Positions 33,980 through 42,889 of a stretch of DNA of 64,000 bases are shown here, piece by piece. Under the pieces are notes generated by a model, which had not been told where the DNA came from, did no database searches, and was given only the letters and a program-made list of their open reading frames with translations. The number at the start of each line of letters is the position of its first letter. The first letter of the stretch is position 1. A program made the position numbers and the translations under genes. This DNA comes from an uncultured Draconibacterium sp. (GTDB taxonomy: Bacteria > Bacteroidota > Bacteroidia > Bacteroidales > Prolixibacteraceae): contig NZ_OY781365.1 of NCBI RefSeq assembly GCF_963676815.1, positions 4,374,501 to 4,438,500 of the forward strand, given 5' to 3'.

Positions 33980-33998
33980 TACTTTGAAGTACAAAGTA
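33980..33998. promoter_or_regulatory. operator-like inverted repeat upstream of the membrane protein/HTH_34 unit
   Basis: TACTTTGAAGTACAAAGTA has perfect 7-base arms around AAGTA, 8 bp before the start codon of the membrane-protein gene. On the minus strand it includes TTACTTTG, close to the -7 consensus, so binding here would block the promoter. The same site precedes creD. Confidence 0.65.
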
Positions 33999-34112
33999 AG
34001 TGAATATTTATTAGAAATAAAATAGAGAAGCATTTTTTAGCATTTTATTTCGATTCACTGAAGTGGAATATTGGTTGATAGGGAATAGCAATTTTTGAAT
34101 ATAAACTTAAGC

Positions 34113-34142
34113 TTGGGTGTTTAACAAAATGGTTTAACTTCG
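34113..34142 (+). promoter_or_regulatory. promoter of the CPBP protease gene
   Basis: TTG (34113-34115), 19-base spacer and TAACTTCG (34135-34142), a 7/8 match to TAnnTTTG, ends 35 bp before the start codon. The remainder of the 206-bp gap shows only AT-rich sequence. Confidence 0.62.
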
Positions 34143-34177
34143 CTGACACTTTAAACCTTCAAAAAAAATAAAGAGAA

Positions 34178-35122
34178 ATGAAACACTTAACGCGAGCTTT
34201 TGATGGCCAGAATGAATGGTGGAAATATTTGGTAGTCATTATGGTAGCCCTTGTTGTTGGGCAAATTGTTGGTGCCATTCCATTAATTATTGTCATGGGT
34301 GTGTCAATGGCTATGAATGGTGGACAAATGGCGACACCGGAAAACGCAATGGATTTAACGGCATACGGAATAGATCCAAATCTTGGGCTTGTTCTTATTG
34401 TTGTTCCGTTTATTGTAACATTAGTTTTGGCCATTGTTTTGATAAAAGCTTTACATCAGCGTAAAACCACAGATGTAGTAAATGGGGGAGCTCCTTTCAG
34501 GTGGAAACGATTTTGGCTGGGTGTTGGTGTTTGGGGAGTGATTATGCTGGTGCTGTTTTTTGTGCAGTTGCTAATTAGTCCCGAACAATTGGAGTTTCGG
34601 TTTGATCCGGCATCATTTATTCCACTGGTTTTTGTGGCTATTATTTTTATTCCCATTCAATCGGGTACTGAAGAATTTATTTTCAGGGGATACCTGGCAC
34701 AGGGCGTTGCCGGATGGACAAAGCGAGTTTGGGCGGCAATTCTGATTCCATCGCTTTTGTTTGCCTTAATGCATGCTGCCAATCCCGAAGTAAAAGAACA
34801 CGGTTTCTGGATGATGATGCCATCGTATTTTATTTTTGGTTTGGCTTTCGCTATAACAGCAGTACTCGACGATGGTATTGAGCTGGCCATTGGAATACAC
34901 GCCATTAATAATACGCTATTATCAATATTGGTGACCAGCAAAGAATCAGCTTTACAAACACCGGCATTATTCTTTCAGCGAGAGACAGATCCGATAAGTG
35001 AATCGATAACTTTAGTCATTTCTTCGGTGATTATGTTGATAATCTTTAAACTGATACTAAAATGGGATTTTTCTATCATTTGGAAGAAGATAGAACCGCC
35101 CACAAGTATAGATGAGGCTTAA
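34178..35122 (+). CDS. CPBP-family intramembrane metalloprotease
   Basis: 314 residues with about eight membrane helices. The conserved CPBP/Abi motifs are present: EEFIFRG (residues ~164-170, the Glu-Glu-x-x-x-Arg motif), LFALMHAANPE and IHAINN with the two His residues. Family members process prenylated or other membrane proteins, or confer bacteriocin immunity. No bacteriocin gene is nearby. It ends in a strong terminator and marks the left side of the ATPase insert. Confidence 0.87.
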   Translation: MKHLTRAFDGQNEWWKYLVVIMVALVVGQIVGAIPLIIVMGVSMAMNGGQMATPENAMDLTAYGIDPNLGLVLIVVPFIVTLVLAIVLIKALHQRKTTDVVNGGAPFRWKRFWLGVGVWGVIMLVLFFVQLLISPEQLEFRFDPASFIPLVFVAIIFIPIQSGTEEFIFRGYLAQGVAGWTKRVWAAILIPSLLFALMHAANPEVKEHGFWMMMPSYFIFGLAFAITAVLDDGIELAIGIHAINNTLLSILVTSKESALQTPALFFQRETDPISESITLVISSVIMLIIFKLILKWDFSIIWKKIEPPTSIDEA

Positions 35123-35133
35123 TCATATAAAAA

Positions 35134-35168
35134 AAACCTTCAGGAAAACTCCTGAAGGTTTTTTTTAT
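35134..35168 (+). terminator. rho-independent terminator after the CPBP gene
   Basis: AAACCTTCAGG/CCTGAAGGTTT (arms 35134-35144 and 35151-35161) encloses a 6-base loop and is followed by further T. A-runs on the other side make it possibly bidirectional. Confidence 0.88.
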
Positions 35169-35186
35169 ATCGTAATGTATATTTTC

Positions 35187-35273
35187 CTGGTTCTTTTCAA
35201 TCCAGTGAGCGATCCAGTCGCCAACTGCTGATGTACTTTGTGCAGGTCCTTCAGTAATGTTTATGGTAACAAA
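35187..35273 (-). pseudogene. displaced copy of the leuB 3' end
   Basis: These 87 bp match 39539-39625, the last codons of leuB, at 76 of 87 positions in the same orientation, offset by 4352 bp. The minus-strand reading still gives EGPAQSTSAVGDWIAHWIEKN, but the stop codon TAG has become CAG. Upstream of about 30 codons the similarity to leuB ends. No complete gene is present. It lies immediately left of the AT-rich ATPase block, while intact leuB lies immediately right of it. Confidence 0.85.
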
Positions 35274-35356
35274 AACTTTCTTGTCAAAAGGAGTAATAGT
35301 TACTTCTATTGTGATTTACTGCAACTTACATTCTATTAGATTTAATCAATATTCTT

Positions 35357-35410
35357 GTTGACAGTAAAATAATTGTTAAAATAGTTGACAATAAAAAAAA
35401 TGTTAAAATA
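35357..35410. repeat. two tandem 27-bp units in the ATPase operon promoter region
   Basis: Units 35357-35383 and 35384-35410, each starting GTTGACA and ending GTTAAAATA, differ at 3 of 27 positions. The array ends 6 bp before the ATG of the first ATPase gene, so it overlaps the place where promoter and ribosome contact are expected. It may be a regulatory direct repeat. Confidence 0.72.
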
Positions 35411-35416
35411 GAAAAT

Positions 35417-36586
35417 ATGAAAAAATGGGCACACCCAAAAACAAAAACAGGCGATGCGGTAACAGGAGATTATTATTTGCGTCGTCCAAAATTAAATGAT
35501 CAGTTTTGGTCTATAATTGAGAAAGGTTCTGATGTTCTTTTTGTTGCACCAAGAAGAGTGGGTAAGACCTCAATAATGAAAGACCTGGAAGCCAATGCTC
35601 CTGAAAATGTTTACTGTATTTATCGTAACGTAGAAGGAGCTACAAGTAAGCAGCTTTTCTATAAAAGAATTTTCGAAATGTTGTTAATCAGGCTAAGTAG
35701 AACGCAAAAGGCTACGAAGCTATTTGGTGTTTGGGCAAAAAAGTATGGCATTGGGAAGATTGGATTTGATGGTTTCGAAATTGCACGAATTCCAAACGAT
35801 TATTACGTCGACGTGGTTGAGTTGTTAAAACAAGTTTCAGAGGAAGATATTACAATAATCTTGTTCATCGATGAATTTGTTGAGGTTATCCTAAATCTTA
35901 CCGCATGAGAAAAACAAAATGATGCAATCGATATTCTACATGAATTACGTGAAATAAGGCACAATGCAGATTTGGGTAACATCATCTTTGTTTACGCAGG
36001 ATCAATTGGATTGCACAGTGTTGTTAAGGAGATTGGGCGGCCGAAACTTATAAATGATATTGAGTCTCTACTTGTTGGACCATTGATTGGTAAAGAACCA
36101 TCAATATTAATAAGAAAACTCACACTCGGTGCAACTTTGCAGTATAGCGATGAAAATATAGATTATTTACTAGCCAAAATAGAATATCACCTTCCATATT
36201 TTATTCAATTAATGATCGCTGAAATTGATCAAATAGCCTATATGGAAGATAATGAACAGGTGAGCACTGACTTGATCGATCGAGCCTTTGATAATGTGAT
36301 AAAAAATACCGCAAGTTTTGATGATTGGGTGAAGCGATTAAAAGAATACCAAAAAGGAAATTATCCTTTGGTAAATTCTATTTTGACACATTGTGCACAT
36401 AAAGGAAAAATAAGTATTCAGGAAGTACATAATCTTGCAGAAGAGATGGGGTTAGTCGAAATCTTTAAAGATAAAGTTGATGAACTTGTTCAAGATGGAT
36501 ACTTGATTGAAGAGAAGGGGAGTTATAGCTTTTTGTCCCCATTTTTAAAACATTATTGGTTACATAAAAATCCGATTCTAAAATGA
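35417..36586 (+). pseudogene. AAA-type ATPase gene interrupted by an in-frame TGA
   Basis: A single reading frame of 390 codons broken once at 35906-35908 (TGA, codon 164). The N-part has Walker A APRRVGKTS (residues 44-52) and Walker B ILFIDEF (148-154). After the stop the same frame continues with EKQNDAIDILHELREIRH, then IIFVYAGSIGLHSVV (sensor-like), a helical lid and a C-terminal winged-helix-like part. The family is an archaeal-ATPase-like group in Bacteroidota (from memory). The end overlaps the next ATPase gene by 4 bp (ATGA). Nonsense mutation, base-calling error or readthrough are the options. Confidence 0.82.
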
Positions 36587-39468
36587 TTACTACTAATACA
36601 ACAACATTTCAGTATTTTCAATCAGCGAATACGAGTTTTGAAGAGATAAAACAAAATTTTGTAGTTCGCCTTAAAGAGTTTGAATTACTTCGCTCAGACC
36701 TCCTTGATGATGAAATGAAGGGCTCTGTTCAGCATTTTCTGATTTTGGGAAGACGCGGGAGTGGAAAATCAACATTATTAAGAAGGATTGAATGCGAGGT
36801 AAATGAAAATGAGTTGTTAAATGAGAAATACATTACAATCAATTTTGCAGAAGAGCAGGCAAGTATTCATCGACTGTTTGATCTATTCGAGGAAATCATA
36901 AAAACTTTAAAGTGTAATTTCGGATATGAAAATTTACCAGATACAGATACTTTGGATATTCCAGACGACTATTCCGAATATTCCAGAGATCTTTATCGTC
37001 ACATTCAAAAAGCACTTCATGGGCGGTCTCATAAACTTTTGTTACTGATTGATAATATTGATAAAATATTTTTGGGCATAAAAGAAGATGCTCAAGTTTT
37101 AAGGGAAATATTACTAAACTTTGATGATATAAAGGTGATTGGTGGCAGCACTTTGATGAGTGAGCATTTTTGGCAATATGATTTGCCATTTTATCAGTTT
37201 TTTAGAGTTCTTCGTCTTGAAGCTTTGAGCTCCGATGAAATTAAAAATCTTATGTTGAGTTGGTCGGAGAGATTAAAAGTTGAGGCGTTGGAAAAGTTTG
37301 TGAAAACTAAGCCAGGCCAACTAGAAGCAATAAGGATATTGACTGATGGTATGCCTAGAACCTTACAATTTTTTGTTGATCTATTAATTAATCGCCCTCA
37401 GCAAAATGGCTATGCTTATATTCAAAAAATAATGGACCTGGTTACCCCTTTGTATCAGGAGCGTCTGAATAATTTGCCTCCCATTGAACAAAAAATTGTT
37501 TTGAAGTTGGCTTTTATGTGGGAAGCAGCCAGTATACGTGATTTGGTGAAGCCTACAAAAATTCAAAGCAAAGTATTGTCTGCAAATCTTAAAACACTAT
37601 CAGATAAAAGAATTGTAGATAAAATTGCAACTGGAAAGAAGAATCATTTATACCGTCTTACTGAGCGTTTTTTTAATATGTGGTTGATCGTAACACAAGG
37701 TAGTCCGATGGAAAAGCGTAAAGCACGGTGGTTAACCATATTTCTTGAGAATTTTTATGACCAGAAAGAGATAAAACAAATTGTAGAGCGTCATTTAGAT
37801 GATTTGAAATCTTGTAAGATGAAAGAAGATCATTTGACATTGATGACTAAGGCTTTATCTCAGTCAAAGTATACAAGTTTTGAAGAAAGAGATATGTTGA
37901 TAGAACAAAATTTGTCAATTCCGACTCTTGATGAAAATTTGAAATCTACACTTCCTTCAACATCTAAAGAGATAATTAAAAGAATTCATGAATTGGTTGG
38001 TAATAAAAATTATGTTGGGGCAATACGAGAGGCAATAAATATTCCAAACGAATGTGATGGATATAAGGAAATGTTTCTAGGAAATATATATGCAGAGTGG
38101 AATAAATATGAAAAGGCGTTTAAGAATTATTTATCGTCAATAAATAAGGGGAATATAATTGCTTATAGGTATTTGGCTCTAGCCTATAAGAATAATGAAA
38201 GATATAATCTCGCTGAAGAATATTTTAAAAAGGCCATTAATGAGGGGATTGAAACTGCCTTATTTGATTTGGCACTTTTATATGAAGATCAAGGGGATTT
38301 TAATTTAGCTGAAGAGTATTATGTAAAAGCAATTGAAAAAGATAATGAGAATGCGTTTAATAATTTAGCTCTTTTATATGAAGATCAAGGGAAAATTGAC
38401 TTAGCCGAAGAGTATTATTTAAAAGCAGTTGATAAGGGAGTTGTTGGAGCATTTAATAATTTGGCAATTTTGTATAAGAATAAAGAAGAACAAGATCTTG
38501 CCGAAAAATATTATTTAAAAGCAGTTGATAAAGGAGATGTTAGTGCAATTTTCAATTTAGGACTTTTATATGATGATCAAGGAAAGGTCGAATTAGCTCA
38601 GAAATATTATACTCAAGCTATTGACTGCGGTAATGTAAGGGCATTTAATAATTTAGGACTATTGTACGAAAATCAAGGAGAAATAGCTTTAGCCGAAGAA
38701 TTTTTTCTTAGAGCTATTGATGAAGGGAATGAAACAGCAAGCTTTAATCTAGCGATGATGTATCAAGATCAGAAAAAAGAAGGCTTAGCTGAAGAATATT
38801 ATCTAAAGGCAATTGAACTAGGAAGTGTTAGTGCAATTAATAATCTAGCAATATTATACGATACCCAAAAGAAAAACGCTTTGGCTGAAGAATATTTTTT
38901 AGAGGCGATTGAGAAAGGGAATGTTAATGCCATTAACAATTTGGCCTTTTTGTATAGTAACCGAGGGGAAAATGAGTTAGCAGAAAAGTATTATCTGAAA
39001 GCGATTGAAAAAGGAAATTCTATTGCGTTACAAAATATATTTGTTTTATATTACATGGTATTGAAAGATAAGAAGAAAGTTGAAACTTATATAAATATAG
39101 GAAAGAAGAATTCTTTCCTTCGTAATCAGCATCGCATTTTAAGTCAATTATATGTGGGTCAAGTAAGTGGTATTCGAGATGAGGTTTTTAGTCTTGCGGA
39201 TGAAGAGGATGGATTAGATGAAATGTTTCTAACTCATTTACTTGTACATTTTCAAAAAAATTTGGTGTGGAAGCTGTTTAATAATGAAGAATTTGGTCAA
39301 AATTTGAAAAATAAATTTACTCCAATTTATTATGTCACTTCAAAATTGATCAATGACAAAGAGACGAAATTGAATCTTTTGAAAATTCCGCCAGAAATTG
39401 AAGAAACGGTTCATGAAATAATGGATAATATTGAGAAGCTTAGAAAAGAATATTATCCTGAGGCATAA
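36583..39468 (+). CDS. large P-loop ATPase with C-terminal Sel1/TPR-like repeats
   Basis: 961 residues. Walker A GRRGSGKST (56-64), Walker B LLLLIDNID (152-160), then a winged-helix region (~280-370; LVKPTKIQSKVLSANLKTLSDKRIVDKI). From about residue 490 to 850 run about ten 32-residue repeats of the type NLALLYEDQGxxxLAEEYYxKAIEKG, between TPR and Sel1 in form. This STAND-like layout (NTPase plus repeat sensor) fits signalling or defence proteins, but no nuclease, TIR or other effector domain is visible. It is coupled to the ATPase upstream by an ATGA overlap. Base composition is AT-richer than the flanks. Confidence 0.82.
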   Translation: MITTNTTTFQYFQSANTSFEEIKQNFVVRLKEFELLRSDLLDDEMKGSVQHFLILGRRGSGKSTLLRRIECEVNENELLNEKYITINFAEEQASIHRLFDLFEEIIKTLKCNFGYENLPDTDTLDIPDDYSEYSRDLYRHIQKALHGRSHKLLLLIDNIDKIFLGIKEDAQVLREILLNFDDIKVIGGSTLMSEHFWQYDLPFYQFFRVLRLEALSSDEIKNLMLSWSERLKVEALEKFVKTKPGQLEAIRILTDGMPRTLQFFVDLLINRPQQNGYAYIQKIMDLVTPLYQERLNNLPPIEQKIVLKLAFMWEAASIRDLVKPTKIQSKVLSANLKTLSDKRIVDKIATGKKNHLYRLTERFFNMWLIVTQGSPMEKRKARWLTIFLENFYDQKEIKQIVERHLDDLKSCKMKEDHLTLMTKALSQSKYTSFEERDMLIEQNLSIPTLDENLKSTLPSTSKEIIKRIHELVGNKNYVGAIREAINIPNECDGYKEMFLGNIYAEWNKYEKAFKNYLSSINKGNIIAYRYLALAYKNNERYNLAEEYFKKAINEGIETALFDLALLYEDQGDFNLAEEYYVKAIEKDNENAFNNLALLYEDQGKIDLAEEYYLKAVDKGVVGAFNNLAILYKNKEEQDLAEKYYLKAVDKGDVSAIFNLGLLYDDQGKVELAQKYYTQAIDCGNVRAFNNLGLLYENQGEIALAEEFFLRAIDEGNETASFNLAMMYQDQKKEGLAEEYYLKAIELGSVSAINNLAILYDTQKKNALAEEYFLEAIEKGNVNAINNLAFLYSNRGENELAEKYYLKAIEKGNSIALQNIFVLYYMVLKDKKKVETYINIGKKNSFLRNQHRILSQLYVGQVSGIRDEVFSLADEEDGLDEMFLTHLLVHFQKNLVWKLFNNEEFGQNLKNKFTPIYYVTSKLINDKETKLNLLKIPPEIEETVHEIMDNIEKLRKEYYPEA

Positions 39469-39478
39469 AACAAAAAAA

Positions 39479-39510
39479 ACATTCTCTATTAATAGAGAAT
39501 GTTTTTTTTT
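39479..39510 (+). terminator. bidirectional terminator between the ATPase and leuB
   Basis: ACATTCTCTATT/AATAGAGAATGT (39479-39502) is a perfect inverted repeat flanked by an A-run on the left and a run of nine T on the right. It can therefore stop both the plus-strand ATPase transcript and the minus-strand leu transcript. Confidence 0.88.
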
Positions 39511-39538
39511 GAACAAGGCGGTTTTAAACCGCACATCT

Positions 39539-40627
39539 CTAGTTCTTTTCAATCCAGTGAGCGATCCAGTCCCCAACTGCCGATGTACTTTGAGCTTGTC
39601 CTTCAGCAATGTCTTCAGTAACAAATCCTTCAGCCATTGACGCAGCAACAGCATCGCGAATAATTTTGCCTTCTTCTTTCAGGTCGAAAGCATATTCAAA
39701 CATCATTGCAGCCGAAAGGATGGTAGCAATCGGGTTGGCAATGTTTTTACCTGCAGCCTGCGGATACGATCCGTGAATTGGCTCAAAAACCGAAGTATGG
39801 ATACCAACTGATGCTGATGGCAGCAAACCAAGCGATCCGGTGATAACACTGGCCTCGTCGGTAAGGATATCGCCGAACATGTTTTCGGTAACCATAACAT
39901 CAAAATTCTTTGGCCACTGAATAATCTGCATCGCAGCATTATCAACAAACATATATTCTGTTTGAATTTCAGGATAATTAGGTGCCATTTCTTGTGCAAC
40001 TTCGCGCCACAAACGAGAGCTTTCCAATACGTTGGCTTTGTCAACCACGGTAAGTTTCTTGTTACGTTTTGCAGCAAATTCGTAACCCAGTTTAAGAATG
40101 CGTTCTACTTCTTCGCGCGTATAAATACAAGTATCAAAAGCCGTATTTCCTTCGTCTTTGCGACCTTTGTCGCCAAAATACATTCCTCCGGTCAATTCGC
40201 GGATACAAACGAAATCAGCACCTTCAACCAATTCACGGCGAAGTGGCGATTTGTGCAACAACGATTCAAAAGTTTCTACCGGACGGATGTTGGCATACAA
40301 TCCCAGTTTTTTACGCATGGCCAGCAATCCCTGCTCAGGACGTACTGGTGCTTTGGGGTTATTGTCGAATTTCGGGTCGCCAATAGCGCCAAAAAGTACA
40401 GCATCCGATTTCATACACAATTCGTGTGTTTCTTCCGGATAAGGATCGCCAACTGCGTCGATGGCACAAGCGCCGGTTAGAGCTTGTTCGTATTCTAATT
40501 CGTGATTAAATTTTTTAGCAACAGCTTTCACTGCTTTCATAGCCTGATCAATAATTTCAGGTCCAATCCCGTCGCCGGGCAATAATGCAATGTTCAGTTT
40601 CATTTTTTTAGAAATTTTCGGACTCAC
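39539..40627 (-). CDS. leuB: 3-isopropylmalate dehydrogenase
   Basis: Oxidative decarboxylation of 3-isopropylmalate with NAD+, third step of leucine synthesis. 362 residues. Features: LLPGDGIGPEI, RPEQGLLAMRKKLGLYANIRPV, RELTGGMYFG, VDKANVLESSRLWREVAQE and VTENMFGDILTDEASVITGSLGLLPSASVG, which holds the metal-binding Asp residues. Last gene of the leu operon, 25 bp after leuA2. A partial copy of its 3' end exists 4.35 kb further on. Confidence 0.96.
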   Translation of the reverse strand: MSPKISKKMKLNIALLPGDGIGPEIIDQAMKAVKAVAKKFNHELEYEQALTGACAIDAVGDPYPEETHELCMKSDAVLFGAIGDPKFDNNPKAPVRPEQGLLAMRKKLGLYANIRPVETFESLLHKSPLRRELVEGADFVCIRELTGGMYFGDKGRKDEGNTAFDTCIYTREEVERILKLGYEFAAKRNKKLTVVDKANVLESSRLWREVAQEMAPNYPEIQTEYMFVDNAAMQIIQWPKNFDVMVTENMFGDILTDEASVITGSLGLLPSASVGIHTSVFEPIHGSYPQAAGKNIANPIATILSAAMMFEYAFDLKEEGKIIRDAVAASMAEGFVTEDIAEGQAQSTSAVGDWIAHWIEKN

Positions 40628-40652
40628 AAATCTGTAGGTCCGAGGTCGTTTT

Positions 40653-42266
40653 TTATTTTTCGTTTTTTAATTCTTCCAATTTTGTGGTGTTAAACTCGTT
40701 TTCAATCACGTTTAACATTCTTGTAGTTGCCAGAATTGCGGCAGCATTCTGATCGGGGTGCAGACCTTTGGTCTTAAATTCGTGATCGTTACGCCAGGTA
40801 ATAACCGTTTCAACAAGTGCATTGGTGTTTCCTCCCGGAGGAATGGTTACCACATAGTCGATCAGTTTTGGGAATACTTTGTCGAGGCGCTCATAAATTT
40901 TGCGTAAGGCTTTTACAAAAGCATCATACTGTCCATCTCCATCACTGTATTCCTCGTAAATTTTTCCATCAATCTCAAGCGAAACGTTGGCCATCGGACG
41001 CAATCCCATGGTGTAACTTATCGAGTAGTTGACAACTTTTACGTGCTGCTCAAAAAGGTCATTTTCCAATACATCGGCAACAATGTATGGAAGTTCGTCG
41101 CTGGTAATGGTTTCTTTATGATCGGCCAGCTCAATAACTTTATCTGTAACTTTTTTAAGCGAATCTTTGTCCAGTTCAATGCCAAGATCTTTTAGGTTCT
41201 TCTTGATGTTGGCTTTCCCCGAAGTTTTTCCCAAAGCGTACTGACGTGTGCGACCAAAACGTTCAGGTAGCAAATCGTTGAAATAAAGGTTGTTTTTGCT
41301 GTCGCCATCGGCATGAATTCCGCTACATTGTGTAAATACAAATTCCCCAATCAATGGTTTGTTGGTTGGTATACGAATGCCGGAAAATGATTCAACCAGT
41401 TTTGAAACCTTATTTAGTTGGGCTTCGTTCACGCCGGTTTTCATTTTCAGGTGATCTTTTATGGTGGCAATAACACTCGATAGGGGAGCATTACCGGCAC
41501 GTTCGCCAAGTCCGTTAACTGTAGTATGTACACAACGAATTCCAGCTTTCATTGCATGAAAAACGTTGGCAATGGCCAGGTCGTAGTCATTGTGTGCATG
41601 AAAATCGAATTCAACGTCAGGAAAATTTTTGATCATTTCGTGACAGAAATCGTAAGTCTCGTCCGGATCAAGGATGCCCAGCGTATCGGGAAGCATAAAA
41701 CGCTCTACCTTTTCGTCTTTCAGGCTCGAAATCATAAAGTGAACGTAGTCTTTCGAACTGCGCATACCGTTCGACCAGTCTTCAAGGTAAATGTTTACCT
41801 TAATTCCCATTTCATGGGCATAGTTTATCACTTTCTTGATATCGTCGATGTGTTGTTCCGGCGTTTTACGCAATTGCTCGGTTACGTGTTTATACGATCC
41901 TTTGCACAAAAGATTAATCACTTTTCCTCCGGCTTTGGCAATCCATTCCAGCGAAATTCTTCCATCAACAAACCCAAGTACCTCAACTTTGTCGAGGTGA
42001 CCTTTCTGAGCCGCCCATTGCATTACTTTCTGAGTACCTTTGAATTCTCCTTCTGATACCCTTGCCGAGGCAATTTCAATGCGGTCCACTTTCACATCCT
42101 CAAGCAAAACCTTGGCCACACTTAGTTTTTCCCCGTCGCTGAACGAAACCCCTGAAGTTTGTTCACCATCGCGCAGGGTAGTGTCCATTATGGTAAGGCG
42201 TTTGCCTGAAATTTCTACTGCTTTGCCTGTCATTTTTGTCTGTCTGTTATGTAGAGAGGGCTTCAC
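40653..42266 (-). CDS. 2-isopropylmalate/citramalate synthase-like protein (second LeuA paralogue)
   Basis: 537 residues with an HMGL-like TIM barrel (IMDTTLRDGEQTSGVSF; metal motif HAHNDYD; NGLGERAGNAPLSSV) and a C-terminal LeuA-type dimer regulatory domain (residues ~390-515). It differs from LeuA at 44425 in the barrel and may act as (R)-citramalate synthase or as a second isopropylmalate synthase. Position leuD-this-leuB recurs in Bacteroidales (from memory). The start could be Met12 (42233, MTGKAVEISG), which better matches family N-termini. Confidence 0.85.
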   Translation of the reverse strand: MKPSLHNRQTKMTGKAVEISGKRLTIMDTTLRDGEQTSGVSFSDGEKLSVAKVLLEDVKVDRIEIASARVSEGEFKGTQKVMQWAAQKGHLDKVEVLGFVDGRISLEWIAKAGGKVINLLCKGSYKHVTEQLRKTPEQHIDDIKKVINYAHEMGIKVNIYLEDWSNGMRSSKDYVHFMISSLKDEKVERFMLPDTLGILDPDETYDFCHEMIKNFPDVEFDFHAHNDYDLAIANVFHAMKAGIRCVHTTVNGLGERAGNAPLSSVIATIKDHLKMKTGVNEAQLNKVSKLVESFSGIRIPTNKPLIGEFVFTQCSGIHADGDSKNNLYFNDLLPERFGRTRQYALGKTSGKANIKKNLKDLGIELDKDSLKKVTDKVIELADHKETITSDELPYIVADVLENDLFEQHVKVVNYSISYTMGLRPMANVSLEIDGKIYEEYSDGDGQYDAFVKALRKIYERLDKVFPKLIDYVVTIPPGGNTNALVETVITWRNDHEFKTKGLHPDQNAAAILATTRMLNVIENEFNTTKLEELKNEK

Positions 42267-42289
42267 GATCGGTGAAACCCTCCTTATAA

Positions 42290-42877
42290 TTAAGCTTGTT
42301 CAAATTCTGCAATCTGCTCCTTCATTTCAACCAGGTAGTCGATATCGTCTAGTCCGTTTTGCAAACAGTGTTTTTTGTACGGATTGATTTCGAATTCAGA
42401 CGATTCACCTGTAGCTGTTATAGTGAATTTCTGATTTGGAAGATCGACTTCGAAAGTTGAATCCGCATCTTTTTCAATCTGAGCAAAGATTTTCTCAAGG
42501 AACTCTGGTGAAACAACAACCGGCAACAGTCCGTTGTTCAAAGCATTTCCTTTAAAAATGTCGGCAAAAAAGCTTGATACCACTACACGGAAACCATAAT
42601 CGTAGATGGCCCATGCGGCGTGCTCGCGGCTCGATCCGCTACCAAAGTTTTTACCTCCAACAAGGATTTTACCAGTGTATTTTTCGTTGTTCAATGGGAA
42701 ATCAGCTTTCGGACTTCCATCGTTTTCGTACCGCCAGTCGCGGAAAAGGTTGTCGCCAAATCCTTTACGTTCCACTGCTTTCAGGAAACGTGCAGGAATG
42801 ATCTGGTCGGTATCTACATTTTCGAATGGCAGAGGTACTGCCGAAGTATTTATTACTGAAAATTTATCGTATGCCAT
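42290..42877 (-). CDS. leuD: 3-isopropylmalate dehydratase small subunit
   Basis: 195-residue swivelling domain that pairs with LeuC to isomerise 2- to 3-isopropylmalate. Key features: PFENVDTDQIIPARFLK, GKILVGGKNFGSGSSREHAAWAI and FRVVVSSFFADIFKGNALNNGLLPV. The length is normal. It lies 23 bp upstream of leuA2. Confidence 0.95.
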   Translation of the reverse strand: MAYDKFSVINTSAVPLPFENVDTDQIIPARFLKAVERKGFGDNLFRDWRYENDGSPKADFPLNNEKYTGKILVGGKNFGSGSSREHAAWAIYDYGFRVVVSSFFADIFKGNALNNGLLPVVVSPEFLEKIFAQIEKDADSTFEVDLPNQKFTITATGESSEFEINPYKKHCLQNGLDDIDYLVEMKEQIAEFEQA

Positions 42878-42889
42878 TTTGTTAATTTT

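Noticed and set aside
35906..35908. TGA as a selenocysteine codon in the ATPase
   Set aside because: The position is not a redox site in this fold, and no SECIS-like hairpin was evident directly downstream; a nonsense mutation is simpler.
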